A stretch of DNA of 64,000 nucleotides from Bradyrhizobium sp. LMTR 3. Its GTDB lineage: Bacteria; Pseudomonadota; Alphaproteobacteria; Rhizobiales; Xanthobacteraceae. The stretch lies in contig NZ_MAXC01000049.1 in NCBI RefSeq assembly GCF_001693485.1, positions 1 through 64,000 of the forward strand, in the 5' to 3' direction. Under the pieces are notes generated by a model that ran no database searches, was not told the DNA's origin, and worked only from the letters and a program-made list of their open reading frames with translations. A program made the translations under genes and the position numbers. Positions 8,547 to 17,342 of the stretch are shown here, piece by piece; positions within the stretch are counted from its first letter, which is position 1; each line of letters starts with the position of its first letter.

Positions 8547-10121
8547 ATGAACCAGCACCAGCGGCAGGGCCGTGAACCTGCCGACCAGACGACATTGCCC
8601 GACGATATCGGCGGCGAGCTCTCGCGCATCACAACAGAGGTCATTGAGGTCAGCGATGCGCCGCCGATTGCGCCGCCGGCGCCGCTGACCCCGGACGAGG
8701 TCCGCACCATCCTGATGAGCCTGTTGCTGACGATGTTCCTGGCGGCGCTCGACCAGACCATCGTGGCGACGGCGCTGCCGACCATCGGCCGCCAGTTCAA
8801 CGACGTCAGCAATCTGTCCTGGGTCATCACGGCCTATCTCCTGGCCTCGACCGCGGTTGCACCCGTGTTCGGCACGCTGAGCGACATCTACGGCCGCCGC
8901 GTCATGATCACGGTTTCGCTTGCCCTGTTCACGGTCGGCTCGATTCTTTGCGCGGTGGCGCCCAACATGCCGGTATTGATCGTTGCGCGCGGCCTGCAGG
9001 GGCTTGGCGGCGGCGGCATCATGCCGGTCGTGCAGACCGTGATCTCCGACGTGGTTAGCCCGCGCGAGCGTGGCAAGTATCAGGCTTATTTCAGCGGCGT
9101 CTGGATGGCGGCCGGGCTGATGGGCCCTGTGCTCGGCGGCGTGTTCGCCGAGCATCTGCACTGGTCGATGATCTTCTGGATCAACGTGCCGCTTGCGGTC
9201 GGCGCGATGTTTCTGCTGCTGCCGAAGATGGGCAAGATCCCGGTGTTCCACCGCCGCCGCAAGGTCGACTGGCTCGGCGGCGTGCTGCTGATGGCGTCTG
9301 CCGTTGTGGTCATGCTGGTGCTCACCTGGGGTGGCAACCGTTATGCCTGGCTGTCGCCCGCGATCATGGCGATGATCGGCGCCTCGGCGGCGCTGGCGCT
9401 CGCCTTTGTCTGGCACGCGCGCAATGCCGAAGAGCCGTTCCTGCCGCTGCCGCTGCTCGGCGGAACAGTGGTGCCTTACGCCATGGTGGCCGGCGCCTGC
9501 GCGCTCGGCGCCATCACCGGGCTGACCGTGCATCTGCCGCTGTATTACGAGGTCGTCTATCATCTGACCGCGAGCGAAGCGGGGCTTGCGCTGATTCCGC
9601 TCGCCGCGATCTCCACCTGTGGTGCCGCGATCGCCGGACGGACGATGGCGCGCGCCAGGCACTACAAGCGCGTGGCCATCGTGGGGACTTTGGCGGCGGC
9701 GATCTTCGGTATGGTGCTGACCGTGACGACGCTGCCGCTGTGGGGTTTGCTGATCGTCCTGTCGCTGTTCGCGCTCGGGCTCGGCACGACGTTCCCGGTC
9801 AGCGTGGTCTCGCTACAGAACTCGGTGGCGCGCCCGCAGATCGGCACCGTCACGGGGGCGATGAATTTCTTCCGCGCGCTGATGTCGTCGTTCACGGTCG
9901 CTGCCTTCAGCGCGATCCTGTTGATGGCGCTCGGCGCCGGCATCTCGCTCGGCGAACATCGCGGACCAGCAAACGCGATTCCCATGGCCGACATGATCGC
10001 GGCGTTCCGCTATGTGTTCGGCGCTGCCGCCGCGCTCTTGGCCTGCGCGGCGGTGTGCATCATCGCGATGGAAGAACGGCCGCTGGCCGGTCCGTCGACC
10101 CCGGCGGAGATGGCGGAGTAG
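8547..10121 (+). CDS. MFS drug exporter, DHA2 (EmrB/QacA) family
   Basis: A 524-residue proton-driven exporter of the 14-helix DHA2 family. Motifs include LDQTIVATALPTIGRQF in helix 1 (family D1 signature), GTLSDIYGRRVM between helices 2 and 3 (motif A), and a glycine-rich motif C region (GVWMAAGLMGPVLGGVFAEHLHW). A soluble N-terminus of about 50 residues precedes helix 1. I chose the ATG at 8547 (MNQHQRQG) because the frame upstream to 8433 has no family character. Substrates are probably drugs or toxic organics. No periplasmic adaptor gene is adjacent. Confidence 0.9.
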   Translation: MNQHQRQGREPADQTTLPDDIGGELSRITTEVIEVSDAPPIAPPAPLTPDEVRTILMSLLLTMFLAALDQTIVATALPTIGRQFNDVSNLSWVITAYLLASTAVAPVFGTLSDIYGRRVMITVSLALFTVGSILCAVAPNMPVLIVARGLQGLGGGGIMPVVQTVISDVVSPRERGKYQAYFSGVWMAAGLMGPVLGGVFAEHLHWSMIFWINVPLAVGAMFLLLPKMGKIPVFHRRRKVDWLGGVLLMASAVVVMLVLTWGGNRYAWLSPAIMAMIGASAALALAFVWHARNAEEPFLPLPLLGGTVVPYAMVAGACALGAITGLTVHLPLYYEVVYHLTASEAGLALIPLAAISTCGAAIAGRTMARARHYKRVAIVGTLAAAIFGMVLTVTTLPLWGLLIVLSLFALGLGTTFPVSVVSLQNSVARPQIGTVTGAMNFFRALMSSFTVAAFSAILLMALGAGISLGEHRGPANAIPMADMIAAFRYVFGAAAALLACAAVCIIAMEERPLAGPSTPAEMAE

Positions 10122-10125
10122 GGCG

Positions 10126-10248
10126 TTACCGTCGTCTCCGGGCCTCTTCTACTTTGCATGGGGTTGTTTTCGCGATTTGCGGATAGGATCCGTAGAGCTC
10201 GCGGTTCTTGGGGTTGACCAGGCCGGTTTCGATAATGGTGACGCGCAT
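10126..10248 (-). pseudogene. 5' remnant of a class I glutamine amidotransferase-like gene
   Basis: An ATG at 10248 opens a 40-residue frame whose first ~25 residues (MRVTIIETGLVNPKNREL, then YGSYPQ) look like the N-terminus of GMP-synthase-type class I amidotransferases. The likeness stops abruptly and the frame ends in an unrelated basic tail. The rest of the domain, including the catalytic Cys and His, is absent; the convergent MFS gene ends at 10121. It lies directly downstream of the thiamine-diphosphate enzyme on the same strand, so it may once have been the next operon gene. Family assignment rests on a short stretch. Confidence 0.45.
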
Positions 10249-10272
10249 CGGCGATGATCTGTGCGTTGAGCC

Positions 10273-11907
10273 TCAGGTCCCGGGCCTCGAAACCTCGGTC
10301 TCCTTGCTGGTGATGAACTCCAGCAACACGGGTACGCCTTCCTGCGTCTTCTGGATACCGCGCTTGATGGCCGGGATGATGTCTTCCGGTTTCGTCACCC
10401 GCTCGCCGTAGCCGCCGAACGCGCGCGCCATCGCGGCGTAGTCGCCGGAAATGTCGGTGGAGCGGTATTTCTCGGTCGAGATCGGCATCACCTTCAGTTC
10501 GATCGCCATGGAAAAATTGTTCAGCAGGATCGACATGATCGGGATGCGTTCGCGCACGGCGGTCTCGAAATCCATGCCGGTGAAGCCGATCGCGGCATCG
10601 CCCCAGACGTTGATGCAGAGCTTGTCGGGTTTTGCCAGCTTGGCGCCCATCGCAAGGCCAAGGCCGTAGCCGAGCTGCGTGGTCTTGCCCCAGCCGATAT
10701 AGGACAAAGGCTCGACCGATTTCCAGAACGGCGAGAGCTGGTCGCGCGGGCTGCCGGCGTCGTGAGTGATGATGGTGTTGTTGATGTCGACGGTGTGCTG
10801 CAGGTCCCACAATACGCGATAGGGGCTCAGCGGCGCCTCGTTATGCGTCAGCTTCGGCATCCATTTCGCCAGCCATTCCTTGTGAGAGGCGGCGATCTCG
10901 GCGGCGACTGCGGTTGCGTCACGATCTGACGTAACGGTCTTGCCGATCTCTTCCAGCAAGGCATCGAGCACCAGGGCAGCATCGCCGACCAGACCGATTT
11001 TGGCTTCGACATCCTTGTTGAGATGATTGGGATCGAGCGTGGAATGAATGATGGTCTTGCCCTTCGGCATGGCGATGCCGAACGAGGTCTCGGTGAACGA
11101 GCAGCCGATTCCGAAGATCACGTCGGCGTCGCCCAGAAATTTCGGCACCGCGCGTGGCACGGCGAGGCCGCCCGAGCCCAGCGATAGCGGATGCGTCTCC
11201 GGAAACGACGACTTGCCGCCGAGGCTGGTCGTGACGGGAATGGCGAGGCGCTCGGCCAGCCGTCTGAGCTGCGGCCAGGCCTTTGCGTAATGCACGCCCT
11301 GGCCGGCATAGATCACCGGACGCTTCGCTGCGACGAGCAGGGCCGCCGCTTCCTTTACATGCAGGGGATCCGCGCCGTAGCGGGTGCGCAGCACCGGCGT
11401 ATAGTTGAGAGGCTCCGGCACTTCCTCGTTCCACATGTCGGCCGGGATTTCGACAATGACCGGTCCCCCGCGGCCATTCTTCAATTTGGTGAAGGCTCTG
11501 CGGAAGATGTTGCAGACTTCCGCCGCGATGTTGATCGGCTCGGACGACTTCGAGAACGCCTTCATCGCCTGGCTGGAATTGAAGTTCGGATCGATATTGG
11601 CGAGTCTTCGCGCGTAGCCCATCGGCAGCACCAGCACGGGGACCGATTCGCCGTAGCATTGCGCCACGCCGCCCATCGCGTTCTCGGCGCCGGGCCCGTG
11701 CTGCATGCAGAACGCGCCGATCGAACGGCCCGAGGTAACGCGCGAGATCGCATCCGCCATGTGAACGCCGATGCGCTCCTGCCGCACCATCACCGGGCGG
11801 ATATCGGCATTGGCGGCATATTCGATGAGATGATTGACCGGATAGCCGCAGAGGATTTCGATTCCCTCGCGCTTCATGATTTCTGCGATGGCGGCGCCGA
11901 GCTTCAT
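10273..11907 (-). CDS. Thiamine diphosphate-dependent enzyme (acetolactate synthase-like)
   Basis: A 544-residue protein with the three-domain layout of ThDP decarboxylases and synthases. The N-terminal Pyr domain has the cofactor-activating Glu44 in VRQERIG. A central Rossmann-like domain contains GIGCSF. The C-terminal PP domain has GDAAIGFTGMDFE followed by NN, a GDG...NN variant with GDA. The ATG at 11907 (MKLGAAIAEIMKREG) is preferred over a frame reaching 12054, since GGGGAGAAG precedes it and the family starts there. The substrate is not determined; benzoylformate-, oxalyl- or acetolactate-type chemistry are all possible. Confidence 0.82.
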   Translation of the reverse strand: MKLGAAIAEIMKREGIEILCGYPVNHLIEYAANADIRPVMVRQERIGVHMADAISRVTSGRSIGAFCMQHGPGAENAMGGVAQCYGESVPVLVLPMGYARRLANIDPNFNSSQAMKAFSKSSEPINIAAEVCNIFRRAFTKLKNGRGGPVIVEIPADMWNEEVPEPLNYTPVLRTRYGADPLHVKEAAALLVAAKRPVIYAGQGVHYAKAWPQLRRLAERLAIPVTTSLGGKSSFPETHPLSLGSGGLAVPRAVPKFLGDADVIFGIGCSFTETSFGIAMPKGKTIIHSTLDPNHLNKDVEAKIGLVGDAALVLDALLEEIGKTVTSDRDATAVAAEIAASHKEWLAKWMPKLTHNEAPLSPYRVLWDLQHTVDINNTIITHDAGSPRDQLSPFWKSVEPLSYIGWGKTTQLGYGLGLAMGAKLAKPDKLCINVWGDAAIGFTGMDFETAVRERIPIMSILLNNFSMAIELKVMPISTEKYRSTDISGDYAAMARAFGGYGERVTKPEDIIPAIKRGIQKTQEGVPVLLEFITSKETEVSRPGT

Positions 11908-12305
11908 GACGGTCTTCTCCCCTCGATACGGGCCGGTTTGGTCCAGCCGATTTGCGACAGTTGGACAGGATTTTCCGACCCGGTAAAGCGCGGACGGCGC
12001 GTGCGTTCGGAAGTGCTGATATGCGTTTTGCCGCCCAAGCGAAAGGGACGCCAACCGCGGGGAGAATATTCTTGCTGTGAGCGCCTGAGCTGGAGGTGAA
12101 AGCGGATCGCTTTTACCCGGCTTCGACGCTGCTGCGTTGCGAAAAGATCACAGCCGCCAGCCAACTGAAGCGGCTTCACGGCCTTGTCATTCTCGCTGGA
12201 GATTTTTGCACTAGGTGTGTGCGCATGCATTTGCATGAAACGCGGGGCATCGCGGGACACAATTTGCATAAGTCGCGGGGCATCGCGAACAGGAGACTTA
12301 TAACA
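11908..12305. promoter_or_regulatory. Divergent promoter region with a 26-base tandem repeat
   Basis: Intergenic region between the ThDP enzyme and the porin; no gene seen. Two imperfect 26-base direct repeats lie at 12229-12254 and 12262-12287. Each holds TTTGCAT, then CGCGGGGCATCGCG; 23 of 26 bases match. The period is 33 bases, close to three helical turns, ending 18 bases before the porin start. They may be regulator sites or part of the porin leader RNA. Confidence 0.55.
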
Positions 12306-13898
12306 ATGAAAACAGCGCGAACTTTAATTTTAAGCTCGGCGGCAGGCTTGATCGCCCTGAGCGGCGCACAAGCGGCCGACCTTCCGGTCAAAGCCAAGGC
12401 AGTCGAATATGTGAAGATCTGTACGCTTTACGGCGCCGGCTTCTTCTATATCCCAGGCACCGACACCTGCATCAAGATCGGTGGCTATCTGCGTGCGGAC
12501 GTCACCTTCAACGGCGGCGCGCACGGCGCTCCGGCCTGGAGCAGCGACCTTGGCCAGCAAAACCGCTACCGCGATTACTTCGTCGCCCGCTCCCGTATGG
12601 CGCTGACGATTGATACCCGCACCGCGACCGAGTACGGCGTGGTCCGCACCTTCGGCCAGGGCGACTTCCAGTTCAACAATTTCGGCAGCTCCAATCCGTC
12701 CACGCTCTCGGCGTTTCCGGGCGGAGCGGCGAACGCGCTGTCCATCCCTGGCGGCGGCTACGTCGCGGTTGAATATCTCTTCATCCAGTTCGCCGGCTTC
12801 ACCTTCGGTAAGTCCGCATCAGCCTATGCCACGCCGTGGCAGGGTTTCCCGGGGAATATCAACTCCTCCTTGCTCGGCGGTCAGAACACCGACACCGGCG
12901 TCAACAACATCCAGTACACCGCCGAGTTCGGCAACGGCGTATCGGGCTCGATCGGTCTCGACGACCCGACCGTATGGGATCGCACCGCCGTCTACAATCT
13001 GAGCATCCCCAGCGCGATCGGCGCCAACGGCACCGGATCGAATGCCTATGCCGGCACGCACGCTCCGGACATCGTCGGCAGAATCCGGGTGGACCAGGCC
13101 TGGGGCCTGTTCCAGTTTTCGGCTGCCGCGCATGAAGTGAGCGGTTCGTACAATACGCTGGGCGCGGGCTCTGTCCCGAATGCATTTTCCGAAATCAGCG
13201 GCCACCCCGAGAGCAAGTGGGGCGGCGCGGTGATGGCGGCGTTGCAGATCAAGAACATTCCGACCGGTGCGGGCGACGATATCAAGCTCGACGTATCCTA
13301 CGCCAAGGGCGCCACCAAGTACGTCATCGCCACCAGCGGCTCCTCGCCGAGCTTTGCGATGTTCGGCGATAGCGGCTTCGGCTATCAGAGCGTCGGCTTC
13401 GGCGCGACCACCGACGGCGTCTACTTCCCGGGCGCGGCCGGTACCGGCGGTATCGCTTTGACGACGGCCTGGGGCGTGCGCGGCGCATTCAATCACAACT
13501 GGAATCCGAACTGGTCGACCAGCCTGTTCGGCAGCTATTCCGCCGTCAGGTATGACGGCGGCGCGAACGACAACCTGCTGGGTGCGGGGACCTCGACGGC
13601 CAAGGGCGCTTATTGCGCCGCTTTCGCCGCCAGCCACCCCGGTCAGGCGTTGGCCGGGAATGCTGCGGGCAACTACACCTGTAACCCCGACTTCAACGTC
13701 TCACAGCTCGGCGTCGTTACCCGCTGGACCCCGGTCAAGAACCTGACCTTCTCGGGCGAAGTCCAGTGGTTCCACCTCGATCAGAAGATGTCGGGCTCTT
13801 CGGTTTTCACGGCGGCCGCTCCGAAGCCGAACGCGCTCTACGAGTTCAAGGATCAGGACACCGTCCTGCTCCAGTTCCGCGCCCAACGTAACTTCTGA
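12306..13898 (+). CDS. Outer-membrane porin (rhizobial Omp2-like family)
   Basis: A 530-residue porin. The signal peptide (MKTARTLILSSAAGLIALSG) is cleaved after AQA and the mature protein starts near ADLPVKAKAVEYVKIC. The barrel region has the rhizobial porin hallmarks CTLYGAGFFYIPGTDTCIKI, GGYLRAD, and a C-terminus ending in an aromatic (RAQRNF). It forms trimeric diffusion channels. The ATG at 12306 has AGGAGAC upstream. A terminator follows at 13911. It is preceded by an unusual tandem direct repeat, and expression is probably high. Confidence 0.92.
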   Translation: MKTARTLILSSAAGLIALSGAQAADLPVKAKAVEYVKICTLYGAGFFYIPGTDTCIKIGGYLRADVTFNGGAHGAPAWSSDLGQQNRYRDYFVARSRMALTIDTRTATEYGVVRTFGQGDFQFNNFGSSNPSTLSAFPGGAANALSIPGGGYVAVEYLFIQFAGFTFGKSASAYATPWQGFPGNINSSLLGGQNTDTGVNNIQYTAEFGNGVSGSIGLDDPTVWDRTAVYNLSIPSAIGANGTGSNAYAGTHAPDIVGRIRVDQAWGLFQFSAAAHEVSGSYNTLGAGSVPNAFSEISGHPESKWGGAVMAALQIKNIPTGAGDDIKLDVSYAKGATKYVIATSGSSPSFAMFGDSGFGYQSVGFGATTDGVYFPGAAGTGGIALTTAWGVRGAFNHNWNPNWSTSLFGSYSAVRYDGGANDNLLGAGTSTAKGAYCAAFAASHPGQALAGNAAGNYTCNPDFNVSQLGVVTRWTPVKNLTFSGEVQWFHLDQKMSGSSVFTAAAPKPNALYEFKDQDTVLLQFRAQRNF

Positions 13899-13910
13899 CA
13901 GCGATCCTCG

Positions 13911-13937
13911 GACCGGGCCATTGCCCGGTCCCTTTTT
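13911..13937 (+). terminator. Rho-independent terminator of the porin gene
   Basis: GACCGGGC pairs with GCCCGGTC around a CATT loop and is followed by CCTTTTTC. It starts 13 bases after the porin stop codon. Confidence 0.9.
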
Positions 13938-13960
13938 CAACGCCGCGGCGGATGGGGTGA

Positions 13961-14128
13961 CTACCTCGCTTCGCCGCGGCGGCTGAACATCGCCGCAAGC
14001 AGGTCGAGTACCTGATCCAGGATAGGGTAATTCGCGGCCGCCGAGATGTCGGCGGCGCGCTGCTCCTCGGTCTCGTCGTGCAAGAGACCGATGTAATTCC
14101 TTACCGCTTCGCGCTTCTGCGCAATCAT
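13961..14128 (-). CDS. Small hypothetical protein (55 aa)
   Basis: A 55-residue frame starting MIAQKREAVRNYIGLLHDET, with an amphipathic, alanine-rich helix-like composition and a basic end (MFSRRGEAR). GGAG lies about 9 bases before the ATG. Codon positions show the high third-position GC of the genome. I do not recognise a family. It runs opposite to the porin and ends shortly after the porin terminator. Confidence 0.45.
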   Translation of the reverse strand: MIAQKREAVRNYIGLLHDETEEQRAADISAAANYPILDQVLDLLAAMFSRRGEAR

Positions 14129-14344
14129 GTGCGCTCACTCCGCAAGGCGCCGATCGGGCGAGGGTGGTTGGTCGGCACACAATCGATGGTAAATTTTCCG
14201 TACCGTAGGATTCCGGGGCGGGATTCCTCGTCACCCTTAATCAATCGTTCATTCTGTTCCGCAAGGCCTCTTCAACCGTTCCGATCTAGAGTTTAGGCAG
14301 TATGGCGCGGGAGAATTTTGGGAAGCGTCGACAGGAGTTTGTCC

Positions 14345-14509
14345 ATGCGTCGATTACTGAAACGATTTGTCGGCGATGAATGCGGCGCTACCGCCATCGA
14401 ATATTGCATGATTGCAGCCGGCATAAGCATCGTGATCGTCACCGCCGTCAACGGCATCGGGAGCACGCTCAGCACGAAATTCTCCGACGTCAGCACCTCG
14501 CTCAAATAG
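14345..14509 (+). CDS. Flp-type (type IVb) pilin
   Basis: A 54-residue Flp/Fap pilin. A short basic leader (MRRLLKRFVGDECG) precedes ATAIEYCMIAAGISIVIVTAVN, the hydrophobic pilin helix with the conserved Glu-Tyr after the prepilin peptidase site. ACAGGAG precedes the ATG at 14345. Tad secretion machinery is not in this window, so the pilin gene is separate from its assembly genes here. Confidence 0.88.
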   Translation: MRRLLKRFVGDECGATAIEYCMIAAGISIVIVTAVNGIGSTLSTKFSDVSTSLK

Positions 14510-14529
14510 CGGCAAGGCCGCACAGACAC

Positions 14530-14734
14530 ATGCTGGAACTGCTATTTGGGCCGCTGTTGGTGTCCTGGGGGCCACCAATCCTGGCCTATGTCCAGCAAAA
14601 TCCGTGGCGCGTGTTCTCCGCGATATTGGTCGCAGCCTTGTTGCTCGATTGGATGGTCAACGACCGGTCGTCTGGTAGTTGCGATGGCGGATTGGATTTT
14701 CGGCAGCGGGGACGGGGACGGCGGCGGGGATTGA
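14530..14734 (+). CDS. Small membrane protein, probably frameshifted
   Basis: A frame from the ATG at 14530 encodes MLELLFGPLLVSWGPPILAY and a second hydrophobic segment (SAILVAALLLDW). It then loses sense around residue 48 and runs open into the opposite gene. In the +1 frame the same DNA ends with DWIFGSGDGDGGGD and a stop at 14732-14734, a tail style seen on small rhizobial membrane proteins. One frameshift near 14680 would join the two halves into a ~67-residue protein. It begins 21 bases after the Flp pilin. Confidence 0.35.
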
Positions 14735-14742
14735 AACCGGCG

Positions 14743-14979
14743 CTATTTGTCTTTTGGGTCCGCATTGAGGGCCCGCAGCATCGCGATCCGCGCGAACATC
14801 AGCCAGCCGCCGCCGGTCTCGGCCGCGTTGATCAGATTTTCCACCGCGACCTGCCAGTGCGCCTCGTGCTGCACTTCCTCCGGCAATGCCATGACATAGT
14901 CGGCGGCCTGCTGCAGCGTCGCGAGCTTACGGCCGCCGCGAAGCGGTATCGGATCATCGAACGGGGTCGACCACGGCAT
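14743..14979 (-). CDS. Small conserved hypothetical protein (MPWSTPFDDPI family)
   Basis: A 78-residue soluble protein beginning MPWSTPFDDPIPLRGGRKLATL and containing AADYVMALPEEV and FARIAMLRALNAD. I recall several paralogues of this type in Bradyrhizobium genomes, all without known function. There is no signal peptide or membrane segment. It lies immediately downstream of ku on the same strand with a 40-base gap. Confidence 0.7.
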   Translation of the reverse strand: MPWSTPFDDPIPLRGGRKLATLQQAADYVMALPEEVQHEAHWQVAVENLINAAETGGGWLMFARIAMLRALNADPKDK

Positions 14980-15019
14980 CGCGCGCTAGATGGTGCTATC
15001 TATCGCGCTCCTTGCCCGA

Positions 15020-15985
15020 TCATCCGGCCTTCTTGGTGCGGGCAGCGGTACGCACCGGCTTCTCCGCCTTCTTCGGCGCTTCCTTCGCCGTCTCCTTGGC
15101 GGCACGCTTTCCGCTACCGCTGATCGGCAACAGCATCTCGCGCTGGCCGGCGGCGGCCTTCTTCGGCTTCTTGCCCTTGGCCTTGGCGGCGGCAGGGGCG
15201 CTCTCTTTCTCGCTGGCGATGCTGCGCTTCAGCGCGTCCATCAGGTTGATGACGTTGCCGCTGGTCTTCGGTGCCGCCTTGGCCTTCGTGCTCAGCCCGT
15301 TTCGCTTCTGGTTGATCAGATCGATCAGCGCCTGCTCGTAGCGGTCCTCGAACTGCTCGGGCTCGAATGAGGCGGATTTCTGCTCAACGATATGTCTTGC
15401 CAGATCAAGCATATCCTTGGTGATCTTCACGTCCTGGATATCGTCGAAATATTCCGTCTCGTTGCGCACTTCATAGGGGTAACGCAGCAGCGTTCCCATC
15501 AGCCCCTTCTCAAGCGGCTCCAGCGCGATGATGTGCTCGCGGTTGGTCAGTACCACGCGGCCGATCGCGACCTTGTCCATGCTGCGGATGGTTTCACGGA
15601 TCACCGCAAACGCATCGTGGCCGACCTTGCCGTCCGGCACGAGATAATAGGGGCGGATCAGATAGCGGCCGTCGATATCGGATTTCGGAACGAATTCGTC
15701 GATCTCGATGGTGCGGGTCGATTCCAGCGCGATGTCGTCAAGCTCGTCCTTCGACACTTCGATGTAGATGTCGGTATCGATCTTGTAGCCCTTCATGATG
15801 TCTTCGCTGGCGACTTCCTCGCCGGTCTCGGCGTCGACCTTGGCGTATTTGATGCGGTGGCCGGTCTTGCGGTTGATCTGGTTGAACGAGACCTTCTCGG
15901 TATCCGAGGTCGCCGGATAGAGGGCGACAGGACAGGTCACGAGCGACAGGCGCAGAAAACCCTTCCAATTGGCGCGGGGGGCCAT
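15020..15985 (-). CDS. ku: Ku protein (bacterial non-homologous end joining)
   Basis: A 321-residue Ku homologue. The Ku core (about 1-255) begins MAPRANWKGFLRLSLVTCPVALYPA and includes HRIKYAKVDAETGEEV and RPYYLVPDGKVG. A Lys/Ala-rich tail (about 255-321) follows, the part that contacts DNA and ligase partners in other bacterial Ku proteins. It forms a homodimeric ring on DNA ends and recruits LigD. No ligD gene is in the window, so its partner is encoded elsewhere. Confidence 0.94.
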   Translation of the reverse strand: MAPRANWKGFLRLSLVTCPVALYPATSDTEKVSFNQINRKTGHRIKYAKVDAETGEEVASEDIMKGYKIDTDIYIEVSKDELDDIALESTRTIEIDEFVPKSDIDGRYLIRPYYLVPDGKVGHDAFAVIRETIRSMDKVAIGRVVLTNREHIIALEPLEKGLMGTLLRYPYEVRNETEYFDDIQDVKITKDMLDLARHIVEQKSASFEPEQFEDRYEQALIDLINQKRNGLSTKAKAAPKTSGNVINLMDALKRSIASEKESAPAAAKAKGKKPKKAAAGQREMLLPISGSGKRAAKETAKEAPKKAEKPVRTAARTKKAG

Positions 15986-16233
15986 GGGCTACTCCGAAAA
16001 TACGCAACAGACGACAGGGAAGGATACCACCGGATCACCCCGTCTCAAACATGCCGGGCTGCGGAATCTCGGAACGGCGTTAACCCTCGAGGGGCCCGTT
16101 CTGCGACCTTTTGAACATGGCGGCCGCGCGACACGGTCCGATACCCGGAACATCACTTTCGATCATGCGTTGCTTCCACAGGCGATGTCGGAGCATTCGC
16201 TGACATTACAGGCACTTACTCGAAGAGGTCCCC

Positions 16234-16386
16234 ATGGCAACGAAACGACATGGCCAGATCGTCGAAACCCCGACCGAGGCCCGCCAAGCCGAACCCGGTC
16301 CGTCCGTGCTTGCACTCCTGACGGTATCGACCGGGCTCGCGATTCTGATCCTTGGCATCGTCTGGTTCATATTCTTCCGCACGTAA
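16234..16386 (+). CDS. Small single-pass membrane protein, hypothetical
   Basis: A 50-residue frame starting MATKRHGQIVETPTEARQAE. A C-terminal membrane segment (about 25-48, SVLALLTVSTGLAILILGIV) ends in a short FFRT tail. GAAGAGG is correctly placed before the ATG. The tail-anchored layout and good ribosome site support a real gene. Its partner is unknown. Confidence 0.6.
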   Translation: MATKRHGQIVETPTEARQAEPGPSVLALLTVSTGLAILILGIVWFIFFRT

Positions 16387-16670
16387 GGGACTGACCGAGG
16401 CTGCGCGACCGGGATACTTATCCGCGCGGCTGGGAAGTGGGGGCCCGTTTTTTCGGGAGCCGTTGCCATATAAGCAACCCGCCGGCCCCCTTGGGCCATC
16501 CGATCGGGCATGTTAGGCGTTGGGCCTGCGGTTTGCGGGCGCGCCCGGGCCCGCAGAAAGCGTCATGACGAAAAAGTCGCACTGCCCGGTGTGCCTCGTT
16601 CATGGCCCGTTCACCCCGCTGAGCCTCATCATGAGAACTGATATTGTAGGGCTCACTATTGGAGGCCAGC

Positions 16671-17342
16671 TTGCGCCTGCTTGTTGTTGAGGACGATCCG
16701 GATCTCAACCGTCAGCTTACGACGGCTTTGACGGATGCCGGTTATGTGGTTGATCGCGCGTTCGACGGCGAGGAGGGGCACTATCTGGGCGACAGCGAGC
16801 CTTATGACGCCGTCGTGCTCGACATCGGGCTGCCGAAGATGGACGGCATCTCGGTCCTGGAGGCGTGGCGCCGCAACGGCCGCGCCATGCCGGTCCTGAT
16901 CCTCACCGCGCGCGACCGCTGGAGCGACAAGGTGCAGGGGTTTGATGCCGGCGCCGACGACTATGTCGCAAAGCCGTTTCACCTCGAAGAAGTGCTGGCG
17001 CGCATTCGCGCGCTGCTGCGCCGCTCCACCGGCCATGCCCAGTCGGAACTGACCTGCGGCCCGGTCTCGCTGGATACCCGCACCGGGCGGGTCAGCGTCT
17101 CAGGCAATCCGGTCAAGATGACCTCGCACGAATACCGGCTGCTGGCCTATCTGATGCATCACACCGGGCGCGTGGTGTCGCGCACCGAACTGGTCGAGCA
17201 TCTCTACGACCAGGACTTCGACCGCGACTCCAACACCATCGAGGTGTTCGTCGGCCGCATCCGCAAGAAGCTCGACGTCGACATCATCCAGACCGTGCGT
17301 GGGCTCGGCTATCTCTTGACGCCGCCCTCACCGGGCGCCTGA
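16671..17342 (+). CDS. Two-component response regulator, OmpR/PhoP family
   Basis: A 223-residue regulator. The receiver domain has acidic residues (VVEDD), phosphoacceptor Asp51 (VVLDIGLPKMDG) and Lys in VAKPF. The C-terminal winged helix has TSHEYRLLAYLMHHTGRVVSR and VFVGRIRKKLD. The start is most likely the TTG at 16671, with GGAGG five bases upstream; a TTG at 16659 would place that site inside the gene. The kinase gene follows with a TGATG overlap, so the two form an operon. The overall form is PhoP-like. Confidence 0.9.
   Translation: MRLLVVEDDPDLNRQLTTALTDAGYVVDRAFDGEEGHYLGDSEPYDAVVLDIGLPKMDGISVLEAWRRNGRAMPVLILTARDRWSDKVQGFDAGADDYVAKPFHLEEVLARIRALLRRSTGHAQSELTCGPVSLDTRTGRVSVSGNPVKMTSHEYRLLAYLMHHTGRVVSRTELVEHLYDQDFDRDSNTIEVFVGRIRKKLDVDIIQTVRGLGYLLTPPSPGA

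Noticed and set aside
16564..16683. Short frame MTKKSHCPVCLVHGPF overlapping the response regulator start
   Set aside because: Out of frame with the regulator, no good ribosome site, and it runs into the regulator gene.
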